Of a stretch of 64,000 nucleotides of DNA, positions 22,503 to 32,450 are shown in pieces. This stretch comes from Liquidambar formosana. Lineage: Eukaryota > Streptophyta > Magnoliopsida > Saxifragales > Altingiaceae. The notes beneath the pieces were generated by a model, which was not told where the DNA came from, made no database searches, and saw only the letters and a list, made by a program, of their open reading frames with translations. A program made the translations under genes and the position numbers. The stretch covers positions 124,001 to 188,000 of the forward strand of contig JBBPBK010000102.1 in NCBI GenBank assembly GCA_039720395.1. Reading direction: 5' to 3'. The stretch's first letter is position 1, and each line of letters starts with the position of its first letter.

Positions 22503-23789
22503 ATGGAGGCTCTAGACAAATTTTTAGGAGGGTTTTTGAGAGTTACGAGTGCTGAAGCAAAATCTGAGTTCAAGTGCTTTGGCTTGGATCTATTGCTTTC
22601 CTTGAGGCATGTAAGGCTTGAAACGAACCTCTTGACTGCTGCTACATATTTTTGGGATCCCCAAGTTCATGTGTTCCGCTTCAACTATGAAGAACTGTGC
22701 CCAACCATGGAGGAATTCTGCGCGTTGTATGGGGTTTCCCCGGTAGGTCCTTTTATTCTCCCTACTCCTCGCCCAAGCTTCCTTACTTCTTTTTCCAACC
22801 TCCTTGGGATTCACCCACAATATGCCTCTACGTTTGTCAAGGACCATATGGTAGACTTGATGAAATTGGCAACCTCTTTTTTGGTTTATGATGGTAAAGG
22901 TATTCTGAACTTTACCTTTCCCATTAAGCATGCACTTGCCTTTTGCCTCATTGGTCGTTTCCTTATTTCAACTGGTACTCCACATGTTCCCATACAAATT
23001 TGTGACTTGATTCCTCTCCTTGCCAAGGGCCATAACTTGATTCCCATGGTATTAGCTGAAACCCTGAATAGCTTGGATAAAGTCCATGAGGAGCCAAAGG
23101 TTCCCTTAGGAGGTAGCCCCATTCTGCTGCAAATGTGGTTGCTTGAAAGACTGAATTTCCTATCACCCATTGCCATTACATCATACAAGCCCCAGCATTA
23201 CTGCCTTCGCCGTATTGAGTTGCCTGGAAAATTCTCATTGAGGGATTGGCTAGGTTACTTCCAAATCCTTTCATGGAGGAATGTCAAGTGGTTTGTCTTC
23301 ATATGGGGCTGCAGTGAACGAGTGCTTCTGCGAACTTCTGGATGTGCCATGGTGAGACTCATAGGACTGAGGTCTACTTCCTTTTATTGTCCTTCAAGGG
23401 TTCTTCGTCAGATGGGTGCCATGCAAACCATACCCACTTCCTTAAAAGGCGACTATCCTGTGGTGCCTGCGGGTCTTTCTGTAGTGACTTGGGCAAAGGA
23501 TCGATGGCCTAGAAAGCTGACACTAACTCAAGTTACGAATACTGATGGTCCATATATGATGAGCCTCGAGTACAAGGAATGGTTGAAAAGCAATTTGGGT
23601 GAGAGAGAGACTTCTCGAAGAGAAAGGATTTTTGGACTTATCAAGAATGATGGACTTGGACCTTGCAGAGAAGATATTATGAAAGCAGTGACAGCAACTT
23701 ATGAACACGACTTAAGGAAGAAAAGAAGACACGAAAGAGAGAAGAAGAGAGCTGAAAAGCGGGCTACAAAGAAGCCCAAGAAGAATTGA
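22503..23789 (+). CDS. DUF7745-like (PMD-related) protein, antisense gene in element B
   Basis: A single uninterrupted 428-codon frame on the plus strand, opposite to gag-pol. The segment FWDPQVHVFRFNYEELCPTM followed by EEFCALYGV is the hallmark of the plant DUF7745 family, usually FWDP-x-x-x-x-F-x-F-x-x-x-DLxPTxEEY, which is found mainly as transposon-linked genes of unknown function. The last 30 residues are strongly basic (RKKRRHEREKKRAEKRATKK), consistent with nuclear or nucleic-acid association. It has its own TATA box and an LTR-like upstream region. Upstream start codons are absent between the TATA box and 22503. It lies 458 bp downstream of the mobile-domain gene on the same strand and ends 318 bp before the integrase end on the other strand. 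Being intact beside a broken pol suggests youth or selection; function is unknown. Confidence 0.75.
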   Translation: MEALDKFLGGFLRVTSAEAKSEFKCFGLDLLLSLRHVRLETNLLTAATYFWDPQVHVFRFNYEELCPTMEEFCALYGVSPVGPFILPTPRPSFLTSFSNLLGIHPQYASTFVKDHMVDLMKLATSFLVYDGKGILNFTFPIKHALAFCLIGRFLISTGTPHVPIQICDLIPLLAKGHNLIPMVLAETLNSLDKVHEEPKVPLGGSPILLQMWLLERLNFLSPIAITSYKPQHYCLRRIELPGKFSLRDWLGYFQILSWRNVKWFVFIWGCSERVLLRTSGCAMVRLIGLRSTSFYCPSRVLRQMGAMQTIPTSLKGDYPVVPAGLSVVTWAKDRWPRKLTLTQVTNTDGPYMMSLEYKEWLKSNLGERETSRRERIFGLIKNDGLGPCREDIMKAVTATYEHDLRKKRRHEREKKRAEKRATKKPKKN

Positions 23790-24107
23790 AGACTCAATAG
23801 AATAGGATATTTATGGCATATTTATAGTTCTTTTTCTTAATACCAATGAATTGCTATGTCAATCAATTTTAGTTTTGAATTAATTGCCAATAATAAATCA
23901 AATTTGGGATTTTGTTGTTTGATTTAGACCGCACCCAAGGTAACTTTATGGGTTGCCTACGTATCTCCATTATTTTTTGTTTTTTCCTTGTTTTTTTTTT
24001 TTTTTTTTTTTTTCTTTTTCTTTTTGAATGGAGAATCAGGTCTTACGTAGTTCTTATGCCTTAACTTTTGCCTAAGCTGCCCTTACGGGTTTTCAACCTA
24101 GCAGGCC
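23790..24107. other. Spacer between convergent DUF7745-like gene and integrase
   Basis: It contains a T-rich tract (about 23989-24030) and the pair TTGCCTACGTATCTCC and AGGTCTTACGTAGTTC. No gene is seen. It would hold the 3' ends of both convergent transcripts. Confidence 0.55.
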
Positions 24108-24872
24108 TCAAACATGATATTTCTTTAATTGATCCAAATTAGTTGGACGAGCGAACTCAATTCCATCTAAATCCATGAGGCGAACAGCCCCTGCTGGCAA
24201 TATTTCTTTGATAATGTATGGTCCACCCCAACTTGGCTTGAATTTTCCCCGCGGATCGAACACTGGAGCTCTGATTTCTTTCAGCACTACATCCCCTTTC
24301 TTTAGACCTCGGTCTTTGACATGCTTGTTGAATGCTCTGGCGACTCTCCGCTGATACCCCTGAACATGATACAGCGGCCTTAAACGCCTTTCATCGAGCA
24401 AAGCTAACTTATCATAGCGACTCTTAACCCAGTCCACTTCTGTTATCTGGCTCTCTACGGCAACCCTTAGTGAAGGAACTTCCAACTCAACTAGCAACAC
24501 GGCCTCCATTCCGTAAACTAGAGAATAAGGGGTGGCCCCTGTTGACGACCTTATTGATGTTCTGTAACCCCATAGAGCCAATGGCAACTTCTCATGCCAG
24601 TCTGTGTGCGAATCCGCAGTCTTCTGCAATATCTTCTTGATGTTCTTATTAGCTGCTTCCACTGCTCCATTAGTCTGCGGACGGTATGGTGACGACAGAT
24701 GGTGTACTATGTCGTACTTTTGCAAGAGCTCATGGGTTTCTTTCTGAAAGTGCTGGCCATTGTCGGAGATAACTTCATGTGGTACCCCATATCGATAGAT
24801 AATGTTGTGCTGTATGAACTGTGCTACCTTATTGGAATTCAAGGTCTTGAAGGATGCTGCTTCCACCGACAC
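24108..24872 (-). pseudogene. Element B integrase, C-terminal two-thirds
   Basis: The frame starts inside the catalytic core after the first acidic residue. It retains VISDNGQHF with the second aspartate and the YRPQTNGAVEAANKNIKK segment with the glutamate, then a C-terminal domain with GPYIIKEILPAGAVRLMDLDG. The zinc-binding N-terminal domain and the first catalytic aspartate are missing because an internal deletion joins this frame, one base out of register, to the start of RT near 24873. It has no proper start codon, so a standalone product is unlikely. Confidence 0.9.
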
Positions 24873-25351
24873 ACATCCTCACTTTCCCATCTTTTTTAGG
24901 CACAGGCACTATATTTGACAACTACTCGGGGTACTCCACAACTTGGAGGAAACCCGCGTCTAGTTGTTTAGTTACCTCTTCTTTTACTTTTAGAGCCCAT
25001 TCAGGTTTTAATCTTCTGAGTTTCTGCTTTACCGGCTTCTTTAGGGAATTAGTGGGGATATAGTGTTGCACAATATCGGGGTCGATGCCCGGCATGTCTT
25101 CATAAGACCATGCAAAAGCCGTAATGTTGGCCTTCAAGAGAGAGATCATCTTTTCTTTTTCAACGGGGGAGAGGGTTTTCCCAATTTTAACTATTCTTGG
25201 CAATTCATTCGTCCCTAAGTTGATTGATTCCAATTCATCCATATTAGGTTCGGTGACGCCCCTTTTCCTTTGCTCAACGAGCTCCGGGGGGACATCGTTC
25301 CTAGGATCTATATCCATGCCATAAATATCCATAGAGGAGAGAAAAGAGACA
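24873..25351 (-). pseudogene. Element B pol, start of reverse transcriptase only
   Basis: The frame includes an acidic lead-in and the RT entry region ending KEEVTKQLDAGFLQVVEYPE, then a TAG in place of the tryptophan codon (about 24919-24921) and a further stretch to the first RT motif. The sequence then jumps to integrase. The RT palm with its YxDD box, RNase H and the integrase zinc finger are absent. The frame is entered from the predicted intron acceptor at 25352-25353. Confidence 0.88.
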
Positions 25352-25521
25352 CTGCATATATAGAGAAAGAAAACACACTTTATTGACTAGGAATAGTAGG
25401 AATGACACCCAAAAGAAGAAAGAAAACAAACAAATCTGTATCAATACCATGACTCCACAAAGAGAGTTGAGTAGATACATCTTATTGAATTAGGGAAATA
25501 TTACTAAACTAAGACACCTAC
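25352..25521 (-). other. Predicted intron between protease and pol of element B
   Basis: The minus strand has a donor CTT/GTAGGT at 25521 and an acceptor TATATATGCAG at 25352, preceded by a T-rich run. Removing these 170 bases takes out the gag-protease stop codon, which overlaps the donor, and joins the two frames in register into the M-D-I-Y-G-M start of pol. A spliced intron in this position is known in Ogre elements. Confidence 0.65.
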
Positions 25522-28500
25522 AAGCTGCTATCAGGTAGGCCAAAGTCTTCTTCTTCATGGAGCTCCGCAATGACACCACATTCAAGGTACCAATTCAGGA
25601 GTGGCATCATAGCATGGCTAATGGACGAACCCTGGAGTTCTTCAATGGTCGAGTCTTCCATGGCGAGGATCATATCTCGGAACATTTCAGCCATAGCCCC
25701 TGCATCAAGGTTCTCTGCCCAGTCTTCTTCTTTCTTTCCCCAGAACTCATCATTGATGGCTTCATCATCTACCCTTTCAACTGTGATTGGATACCATTCG
25801 GTGAAGAAAATTTCAAAACCTGGAACTCGGATCTTGGCAGCTTGGTCAAAGGTGGGTTCTGGAAACCCGCAATATAGAAAATCATCCCCTTCTTTGACGA
25901 AGTAACCATTCAAAGTAGGTCGATATGGCAAGATCTTCAGGTCTGGCACCCTTCCCTCGGCTTTGGCTCTTACTTTCTCCTTGTTTCTCTTCAGCATTTC
26001 CGCATGATCATTTTTAGAGGGCTCATACCCTAGCCCAAAGGTGTATGAGGTGACACGGCTTTGAACGGACGTAGGGATCCCTTGTTGGCGACGCCCTAGC
26101 CCCATGCCTGGAAAGAAGCTCATTCTTCTCATGATCTCACCAACGTGCAAGTTGCCATGGGGGCACAAGTCCAAGGGTATTAATTCACCCTTCTCGAGCT
26201 CTTTCTCAATGCATTGGACATAGTCAAACCCAGATAATGGCACCGCCGCTGATTCTGGTTGTATCTCACATATAGGCACGCTTGCGAGTTTCAGTTCATA
26301 GTCCCCTTGAAGTGTTACTATGGCTCCTTCATAAAGAAACTTTACCTTTTGATGGAGTGAAGATGGCACAGCCCCAGCAGGATGGATCCAAGGTCGGCCC
26401 AACAGCAAGTTGAAACATGACGGCACATCCAACACTTGGAATTCCACCCTAAATTCAGTGGGTCCCATGATAAAAGGCAAAGTAACTACCCCTATTACTT
26501 CACGGCGGGTGTTGTCATAAGCTCTTACAGTCTGCCCAGATGGCGTGAAATCGGTGGGTCCCAAACCCAAGACAGTGGCAGTTCGGAGAGGACATACATT
26601 CAGTGCAGACCCATTGTCGATAAGGACGGTAGGTACCCTCTTCCCCATAGTGTCAACGGTCACATAGAGAGCTTGAGAATGGCTTGGCCCGCTTTTGGGT
26701 AGGTCCACATCGGTGAACACGATGGTTGAGTTTTTGGGAGTTGGATTCACCAAATGTACCAATCCCTCAGGGGATGTGTCAACAGGCACTTGTATCTGAT
26801 TCAACAGTTTCAACACGGTCTGTCTGTGCTTGTGCGAGGCCATGAGCAAGCCCCAAATAGTAATGTTGGCATTGGTCTTCTTCAGCTGCCTAAGCACTTC
26901 ATCCTCTTCTTCTTGCAAGCTAGGGCGCCTCTGCCCTTCCAAATCTTCCAACGGATTCTCAGATTCTAGGTGGGGAGGCTTGAAATGGCGACCCCCTCTG
27001 GTTATATGGTCCAACTCATCATCACTAGCCCATATGTCATGGACTTCCTCGGAGTCATTCATTAAGTCATCCCATTCTATCATGTCAATGCTCTCCATCT
27101 CTGTCGGTAAGTCATCCCAACCTGTAGGGACTATTGGCTCATTCGATATCGGACTTGGGCTTGAGTACAGCACATAGTAGTCAAATTTCCCCGACGATTC
27201 ACCTAATAGGCCAACCTGAGGATCCCCTGCTTCATATCTTTCTTTCAACTCTTGTTGGATAGGTTTCTTTGGCAACAACAAAACCTTTTGGTCGATGAGG
27301 TCTTGGATGATCTTCTTTAGCATAGAACAAGCCTCAGTGTCATGGCCGGGTGTACGATGGTATTGGCAATATTGGTGAGGGGTTGATGGCCTTGGCTTTG
27401 GTGGAAGTGGCATGATAAGGTGGTTATTGCGGCAAATGGTGAAGAGACGGGTTAAGGTCATGGGGAGTGGAGTGTATTGTCTTATGGGACGGTGAGGGCG
27501 AGAGGATTCAACCCCAATGGCATTTATAGTGTTAGGTGGGGGTGTGTTGTTATGAGATGGGAGAGGATTACGGGTGACATTTGGACGGGTTGGTGGTGAG
27601 ATGACTTGCTTGTCAATAAGGTCTTGGACTTGGTGGCGAAGGCGAATACAGCGATTGGTGGCATGGCCTTTGGATTGGTGGTACTTGCAGTACTCATTCT
27701 CATTGTAGCTCTTGGGTAAGGGATTTGGTGGAGGTCTTGGGTCGAGTGGCTTCAATAGGTCACGACTTATGAGCTTTTCAAGGACTCTTTCGAGTGGCAT
27801 GAATAGGTCAGTGAATTGGCGAGGTGGGTTGACATCATTGAGAGAAAAGGGTTGGATTGGTTGAGTTATGGTGTTGACCTCGGCATTGTTCTTCCCAGTA
27901 AAGTTTGTCTTGCGACTCCTCACTTCCTCAGTTTTGATTGTCCCATCGTTGATAGCATCTTCAACCTGCGTGCCAGCCCCTATGAGAGCTTTGAAATTGG
28001 GGAAATAGTGGGCAAATAAGTGCTTGTGATACACGGGCAGCAAATTCTTAACCACCAGCTGAATTTGGTCCTCCTCATTTGGCCTATCCGTCATTCTCGA
28101 CGCCTTTTGTCTCCACCTTGTAATGTAAGCGGAGAAAGTTTCTTGAGCCCCTTGCTTGGTAGTTTCCAGGTCCCTTCGAGTGACATCCACCTCTGTGTTG
28201 TACTTGTAGTGCTCCGAAAACTCATTGCATATATCTTCCCAAGTCCGAGTTCTATTCTCATCCAAGGATAAGAACCATTTCAAAGCAGAAGTGGCCAAGG
28301 TTTCATGGAACATTTGAGCTAATAGCTCGTCGGTGGCCCCTCGAGGGTGCATAGCTCGCACATACATCTTCAAATGAGTCTTAGGGCAACCCGTCCCATC
28401 GAACTTTTCTAACTCCGGCATCTTGAATTGCAATGGAATACGAGCCATCGGAAATAGAGATAGAGTTCGCACATCAACCATGTCATCAGCCCTACGAATC

Positions 28501-28922
28501 CCTTTTATAGTTCTCTCCAAAGCTTCTACCTTGCTAGCTAACACGGAATCACTGCTAGAACCTTTCCCCTTGGTTTCCCCTTCTAGGTTGGTGACCACAG
28601 GTTTCGAGCTACTTTCGCCCCTTGTCTTGGTGTTCTCATTGGATTGAGGTCCCTCCTCGGTGCCAGCCCCATGAGGTATACCCGAGGAATGGGCCTTAGA
28701 GCCATTTTGTTCAAGATCCGCCATCTTCTGTTGGTTTTCTTGAGCCATTTTCAGTGCGGTATCGGATGTCTCGGCGGTATGGTCAAGCTTGGCCATGATG
28801 GCTTTTAAGCAAGCCTCAAGGTCAAAGTGTCCCTCGCTAGTTCTTTCATCGGCCATGTCTGTCTGATGGGTAGATTCAACACTCACTAGACACCCTTGCG
28901 GATCGCGGATCCAAGCCAGCAC
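25518..28922 (-). CDS. Element B gag-protease polyprotein
   Basis: An uninterrupted 1134-codon frame. A likely start is the internal methionine at MADERTSEGHF, about 22 codons in, since plant gag proteins of this kind begin similarly. It shows a retrotransposon gag domain (about residues 190-300, with ALKWFLSLDENRTRTWEDIC), two short cysteine/histidine segments (CKYHQSKGHATNRC about 405 and CQYHRTPGHDTEAC about 500), an acidic linker, an aspartic protease with DNGS at the active site (VLIDNGSALNVCPLR) and LGRPWIHPAGA, and a glycine-rich GMGLGRRQQG patch. Gag forms the particle and the protease matures it. The frame is open from end to end, unlike pol, so gag could still be made and might be used in trans. 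Confidence 0.92.
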   Translation of the reverse strand: MLAWIRDPQGCLVSVESTHQTDMADERTSEGHFDLEACLKAIMAKLDHTAETSDTALKMAQENQQKMADLEQNGSKAHSSGIPHGAGTEEGPQSNENTKTRGESSSKPVVTNLEGETKGKGSSSDSVLASKVEALERTIKGIRRADDMVDVRTLSLFPMARIPLQFKMPELEKFDGTGCPKTHLKMYVRAMHPRGATDELLAQMFHETLATSALKWFLSLDENRTRTWEDICNEFSEHYKYNTEVDVTRRDLETTKQGAQETFSAYITRWRQKASRMTDRPNEEDQIQLVVKNLLPVYHKHLFAHYFPNFKALIGAGTQVEDAINDGTIKTEEVRSRKTNFTGKNNAEVNTITQPIQPFSLNDVNPPRQFTDLFMPLERVLEKLISRDLLKPLDPRPPPNPLPKSYNENEYCKYHQSKGHATNRCIRLRHQVQDLIDKQVISPPTRPNVTRNPLPSHNNTPPPNTINAIGVESSRPHRPIRQYTPLPMTLTRLFTICRNNHLIMPLPPKPRPSTPHQYCQYHRTPGHDTEACSMLKKIIQDLIDQKVLLLPKKPIQQELKERYEAGDPQVGLLGESSGKFDYYVLYSSPSPISNEPIVPTGWDDLPTEMESIDMIEWDDLMNDSEEVHDIWASDDELDHITRGGRHFKPPHLESENPLEDLEGQRRPSLQEEEDEVLRQLKKTNANITIWGLLMASHKHRQTVLKLLNQIQVPVDTSPEGLVHLVNPTPKNSTIVFTDVDLPKSGPSHSQALYVTVDTMGKRVPTVLIDNGSALNVCPLRTATVLGLGPTDFTPSGQTVRAYDNTRREVIGVVTLPFIMGPTEFRVEFQVLDVPSCFNLLLGRPWIHPAGAVPSSLHQKVKFLYEGAIVTLQGDYELKLASVPICEIQPESAAVPLSGFDYVQCIEKELEKGELIPLDLCPHGNLHVGEIMRRMSFFPGMGLGRRQQGIPTSVQSRVTSYTFGLGYEPSKNDHAEMLKRNKEKVRAKAEGRVPDLKILPYRPTLNGYFVKEGDDFLYCGFPEPTFDQAAKIRVPGFEIFFTEWYPITVERVDDEAINDEFWGKKEEDWAENLDAGAMAEMFRDMILAMEDSTIEELQGSSISHAMMPLLNWYLECGVIAELHEEEDFGLPDSSL

Positions 28923-29710
28923 GTCTATGGATAGAAAAAGTTTTAACCTTTAGCCTAAGGACTTGTCCTAAACCTCCATATTTTCCCTAATGAACTCGGT
29001 CTCTACACCATGTTCAATTAATTCGTTCCCTTTTATCCAATTACCTTTACAAGGGTCATGGATTAAGGGTATGTTTTAAAAGAATAGGGTATAGAGTCCT
29101 TCAATTAGGTTTAATTATTCCCCTAGGACTAGCACATCACAAACATAGTTTTATATCCTATTTCCTTAATTTATTCCTCCTAACCCATGGCTTTAACGAA
29201 GGCTAGGGTTTAAAGGTCTATGTTAAGGGCATAAGATATAAAGCCTCACACCACAAACACAGCATAGCATCATTACAAACAATTGTGGGTGCATAAAGGT
29301 GAGACCACAGTGTCCTACAAGTCTGTCTATATGGACTAATGATAAGGGTTGGCTGGGGTCCTTCACTTGCTTGAGCAATCCTTATACCTAACCACATGTG
29401 GCATCAGGAACGCCGCGTGGGTCCAGCAGTACGTGATTAACTCATTTAATATACCCAAGGGCAAGCCCAAGGGTACTAGGCAAGAGAGGTTGATAGCTTT
29501 CGCCCCAACACTTGGAATCAGGAAAACCAAGGTTGGAGCTAGGCCGATCGTTGGCAAGGATACATCGAGGGACATCGATCCTAGCATGCAAGAGTTTGCG
29601 CACACAATGCAATAAATGAAAGCACACAATCAAGCGGATGCAATGTGATTGATTTTAATTAAACATAAGAAATTAACCTAGCCCAATTAAACTTTATAGA
29701 GTCTAGCCCA
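28923..29710 (-). other. Leader of element B between primer site and gag
   Basis: About 0.8 kb of untranslated leader on the minus strand. Short open frames at 29349-29633 occur on both strands but show no recognisable domain or codon pattern, and I do not call them. Packaging signals would be expected here. Confidence 0.6.
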
Positions 29711-29735
29711 CAAGTCCCCAGTGGAGTCGCCAAAC
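29711..29735 (-). other. Primer-binding site of element B
   Basis: Directly inside the 5' LTR the minus strand reads GTTTGGCGACTCCACTGGGG. A TGGCGACTC-type site at this position is typical of Tat/Ogre elements, reported to pair with an arginine tRNA, and differs from the methionine site of element A. Confidence 0.75.
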
Positions 29736-31449
29736 TGTGAACCCCGGAAATCGGGCCCACGAGGGTTGGAAAGAAAATAGGTTTGGAAAAAGAAAAGGAA
29801 AGGAGTCGCCACCTTATTTTTTAAAGGAAACAAGGAAAACCCTAAAAACAGTTTGTTTTAGGAAAACAATTTGAATGACTCCATGTTTAAAAAGGAAAGG
29901 CAAAAACCAATCTTTTGGGAACCAAAGAAATCGAGGATTCGGAGGCTAAGTTATGACATGGGAAGGTTCTAGGCAAAGCCTATAGGCACCCATGTCACCC
30001 TTTCGGTCTCTCAGTTCATTTGGGCTAAATCAAGATCTTTTCCATACAAAAATCAGCAAGTATATCATCACAAGATAGCATGCATATCATATATTTCATT
30101 CATCCATCCATGCATAATAAGCAAACAAAACAGAAAATAAAGAAAAAGAAAACAAAACAAAAAGAAAACCTAGGATGCTTGGATCCTAGAATGGACTTGA
30201 GCCTCACGAAGAGCACCTACGTACCATGCAACGAAATACATGGATCAAAGTCCACGTAGTTCGATTAGAACTAAGGTTAAGACCTAATACAAACCTATGG
30301 TTAAAACCCTAGGTTTCCTTATTTGATCAAAAGAGAATTGATAGAAAGTTTGATTTTAGAAAGAACTCCACAAAATGGAAACTTTAATAAAAACCAGAAT
30401 TTTGTTGGTGAAGGAAACCTCTAATTAAACCATAGGATCATATTAAAAATTAACCCTAGATAGGGAGAAGAGAAAGGATAAGGAAGAGAGGTGAATTGGG
30501 GCACCTTCACACCCACTTACCTGAGCGCAATAGCTCCAAGCATTAGCCATTTCAGACATGAGCAGCCCTATTTACCATAGGACAAATACCACACCTATTT
30601 GCACCCTTACACGTGCTCAAAACCATGCAAAAACAATGATATGCAAATCTGGACAGAATAGTATTATGGCCTAAAATCATCCACTAAGCATGCTAACAGC
30701 AAAAACAGCAAACAATAATAAGTCCTAACATATTCCTAAAACCACATTATGCATAAAAACCCTAGAATATACTAACATGCATGCAAAAACATCATATTTA
30801 CTCTATATGCAAGACATATACAGCAAACACAAAGAAAAACCAATAAAAAAGTCTACTTTATCATGCTATATGAAAACTAACATAAAACAATGACTCTAAA
30901 ACCCTAAACTCACAAATATGCTTAAAAACACACCAAATAAACTCTAAACATGCTAAAATAAAACTAAACAGAAACTAAATCATGCATATTAACTAACTAA
31001 AGCAATATAACATAACAAGAAACCTAACTCTAGCATGCAATATCACTATCCTAGAACAAGGACAACGGAAACACAAGAATCATGACTATGCCTAGAAACA
31101 TATAGAACAGCCCTAAAGCATGCTAAACAGTAGATAAACAATAGATATTCCATGTATATTAACTAGCTAGAGTGTTAATACATGATAAAAAAGCTACCTT
31201 TAACATGCAATAGGCCTGTCCTATATGAAAACCTAGTTTAAGCTTGAATAGAGAAGGAGAATACCTTAGGAAGGGCCTTCCTTGCTGCTGTATGAACTCC
31301 CTCTTGCTCTTATGGATGACTTGAATCAATGTTCTCCAAGGCTACAGCAAGAACTCCAGCTCTCCTTCAAGTCCCTCTCTCTTATTCTCTTTCTAACACT
31401 AAGGTTTTTAGGCATAAAGTGGCTCCCCTTGTGCTGAAGCATAGGGGGG

Positions 31450-31457
31450 TATTTATA
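31450..31457 (-). promoter_or_regulatory. TATA box in the 5' LTR of element B
   Basis: The minus strand reads CTATAAATACCCCCC about 990 bp into the LTR. The U3 region would then be roughly 1 kb and R-U5 about 1.7 kb. Confidence 0.7.
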
Positions 31458-31658
31458 GACTTCAATTAGGACTAACCAATGGCTGGGATTAAAACCCTAA
31501 AAATTAATCCAAGGGTTATTAGAGACCCCCTTGGGGCTTAAGTAATTCAGAAGTTACCAAAAATTAGAAGGAAACTCGTCCAAAAGAGCCCAAGTACGTC
31601 AAAATAGGGAGGAATCCGCTTCAGCAAGGAAACACAAAGCAAATAGGAAAGTGGCCTC

Positions 31659-31732
31659 GGGTGACCACCAGGGCCTGGGCGGCTAGCCACCTGGGCCCAG
31701 GCGGCTAGCCGCCCAGGCTTGGGTGGTCACCC
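31659..31732. promoter_or_regulatory. GC-rich dyad cassette (5' LTR copy)
   Basis: It is identical in design to the 3' LTR copy, with one small difference in the CCAGGCTTGGG part. It lies 200 bp upstream of the TATA box on the minus strand. Confidence 0.8.
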
Positions 31733-32450
31733 GAGCCCACTTCTGATTTTTCTCCTATTTTGTCTCCCTTCCCTTCTAGAAGTGTTTCAAGGGGCAAATT
31801 AACTCCGATTTTGATGAAACAAAAGCCAAAACGACCGTGTTTCGATGAGGAATATGTTTTTGAACATTTTAGGGTGAAAACCACTAACCATGGGGGCATG
31901 GTTAGGTTTGAACAAGGCGGTTAACCACTATACTCTACCTTTGCTAAGCATAGGTATGCATATAGGATCAAACCAAATGCTTTCCTCATCAAAATTGAAC
32001 TTCATAAAACACTTTTGGGGGTAAAATGATGACTAATGAAAGTCAATTTGAAAAGATTTGGTTGGTAATTGAGAGTCAATTAGAGCTAACCCAAAGAAGG
32101 ATCAATTAACCAATCTTGAACTTCATCAAGCCATTTTAATCCCGAGCCATTGTTTTATCAAATTGAACTTAGAAATACCTCTTATGCATCCATATGAACT
32201 CAATTGAAAATTTGTAGATCATTCCAAGGTCAAATGAAAAGTTTGGGACTTAAAAGACGATTATGCCCCTCAAGTCACAAAAGCTCTTATTATTCCTCAA
32301 GATCAACTCCAATTTGAACCAAAATTCATACCCATTGTCCTTGTGACTCTAGAAACCTAATGCAAGTGACTAGACTCAAAAACAAAATAAAAACATGCAT
32401 GAAATGATGAGCCCTAGTAAAGTGGTGCAAAAATGGGGTGTGACACTACC

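Larger units (their letters stand above)
14123..32445 (-). mobile_element. Element B: Tat/Ogre-like Ty3/gypsy element with antisense genes
   Basis: Two LTRs of 2712 and 2710 bp bound an internal region coded on the minus strand, with CTACC duplicated on both sides. The order on minus is 5' LTR, primer site, leader, gag-protease, a probable intron, truncated pol, two antisense genes, a tandem array and the 3' LTR. Long LTRs, a protease-pol intron, extra genes and 3' tandem repeats are known in the Tat/Ogre lineage. The LTRs differ at only a few dozen sites at most by eye, so the insertion is recent. Pol is largely deleted, so it could move only with enzymes supplied by a relative. Confidence 0.93.
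29736..32445 (-). repeat. 5' LTR of element B
   Basis: It matches 14123-16834 nearly base for base, with scattered single-base differences (for example GCGCCT/GCACCT near its start and CAGGCAA/CATGCAA). Its minus-strand TATAAATA at 31450-31457 would start the genomic transcript. The dyad cassette is at 31659-31732. The following CTACC (32446-32450) is the target duplication. Confidence 0.95.

Noticed and set aside
25557..28647. Plus-strand open frames across gag-protease.
   Set aside because: They are shadows of the minus-strand gag-protease frame and have no domain of their own.
29349..29633. Open frames in the element B leader.
   Set aside because: They exist on both strands, show no known domain, and sit where an untranslated leader is expected.
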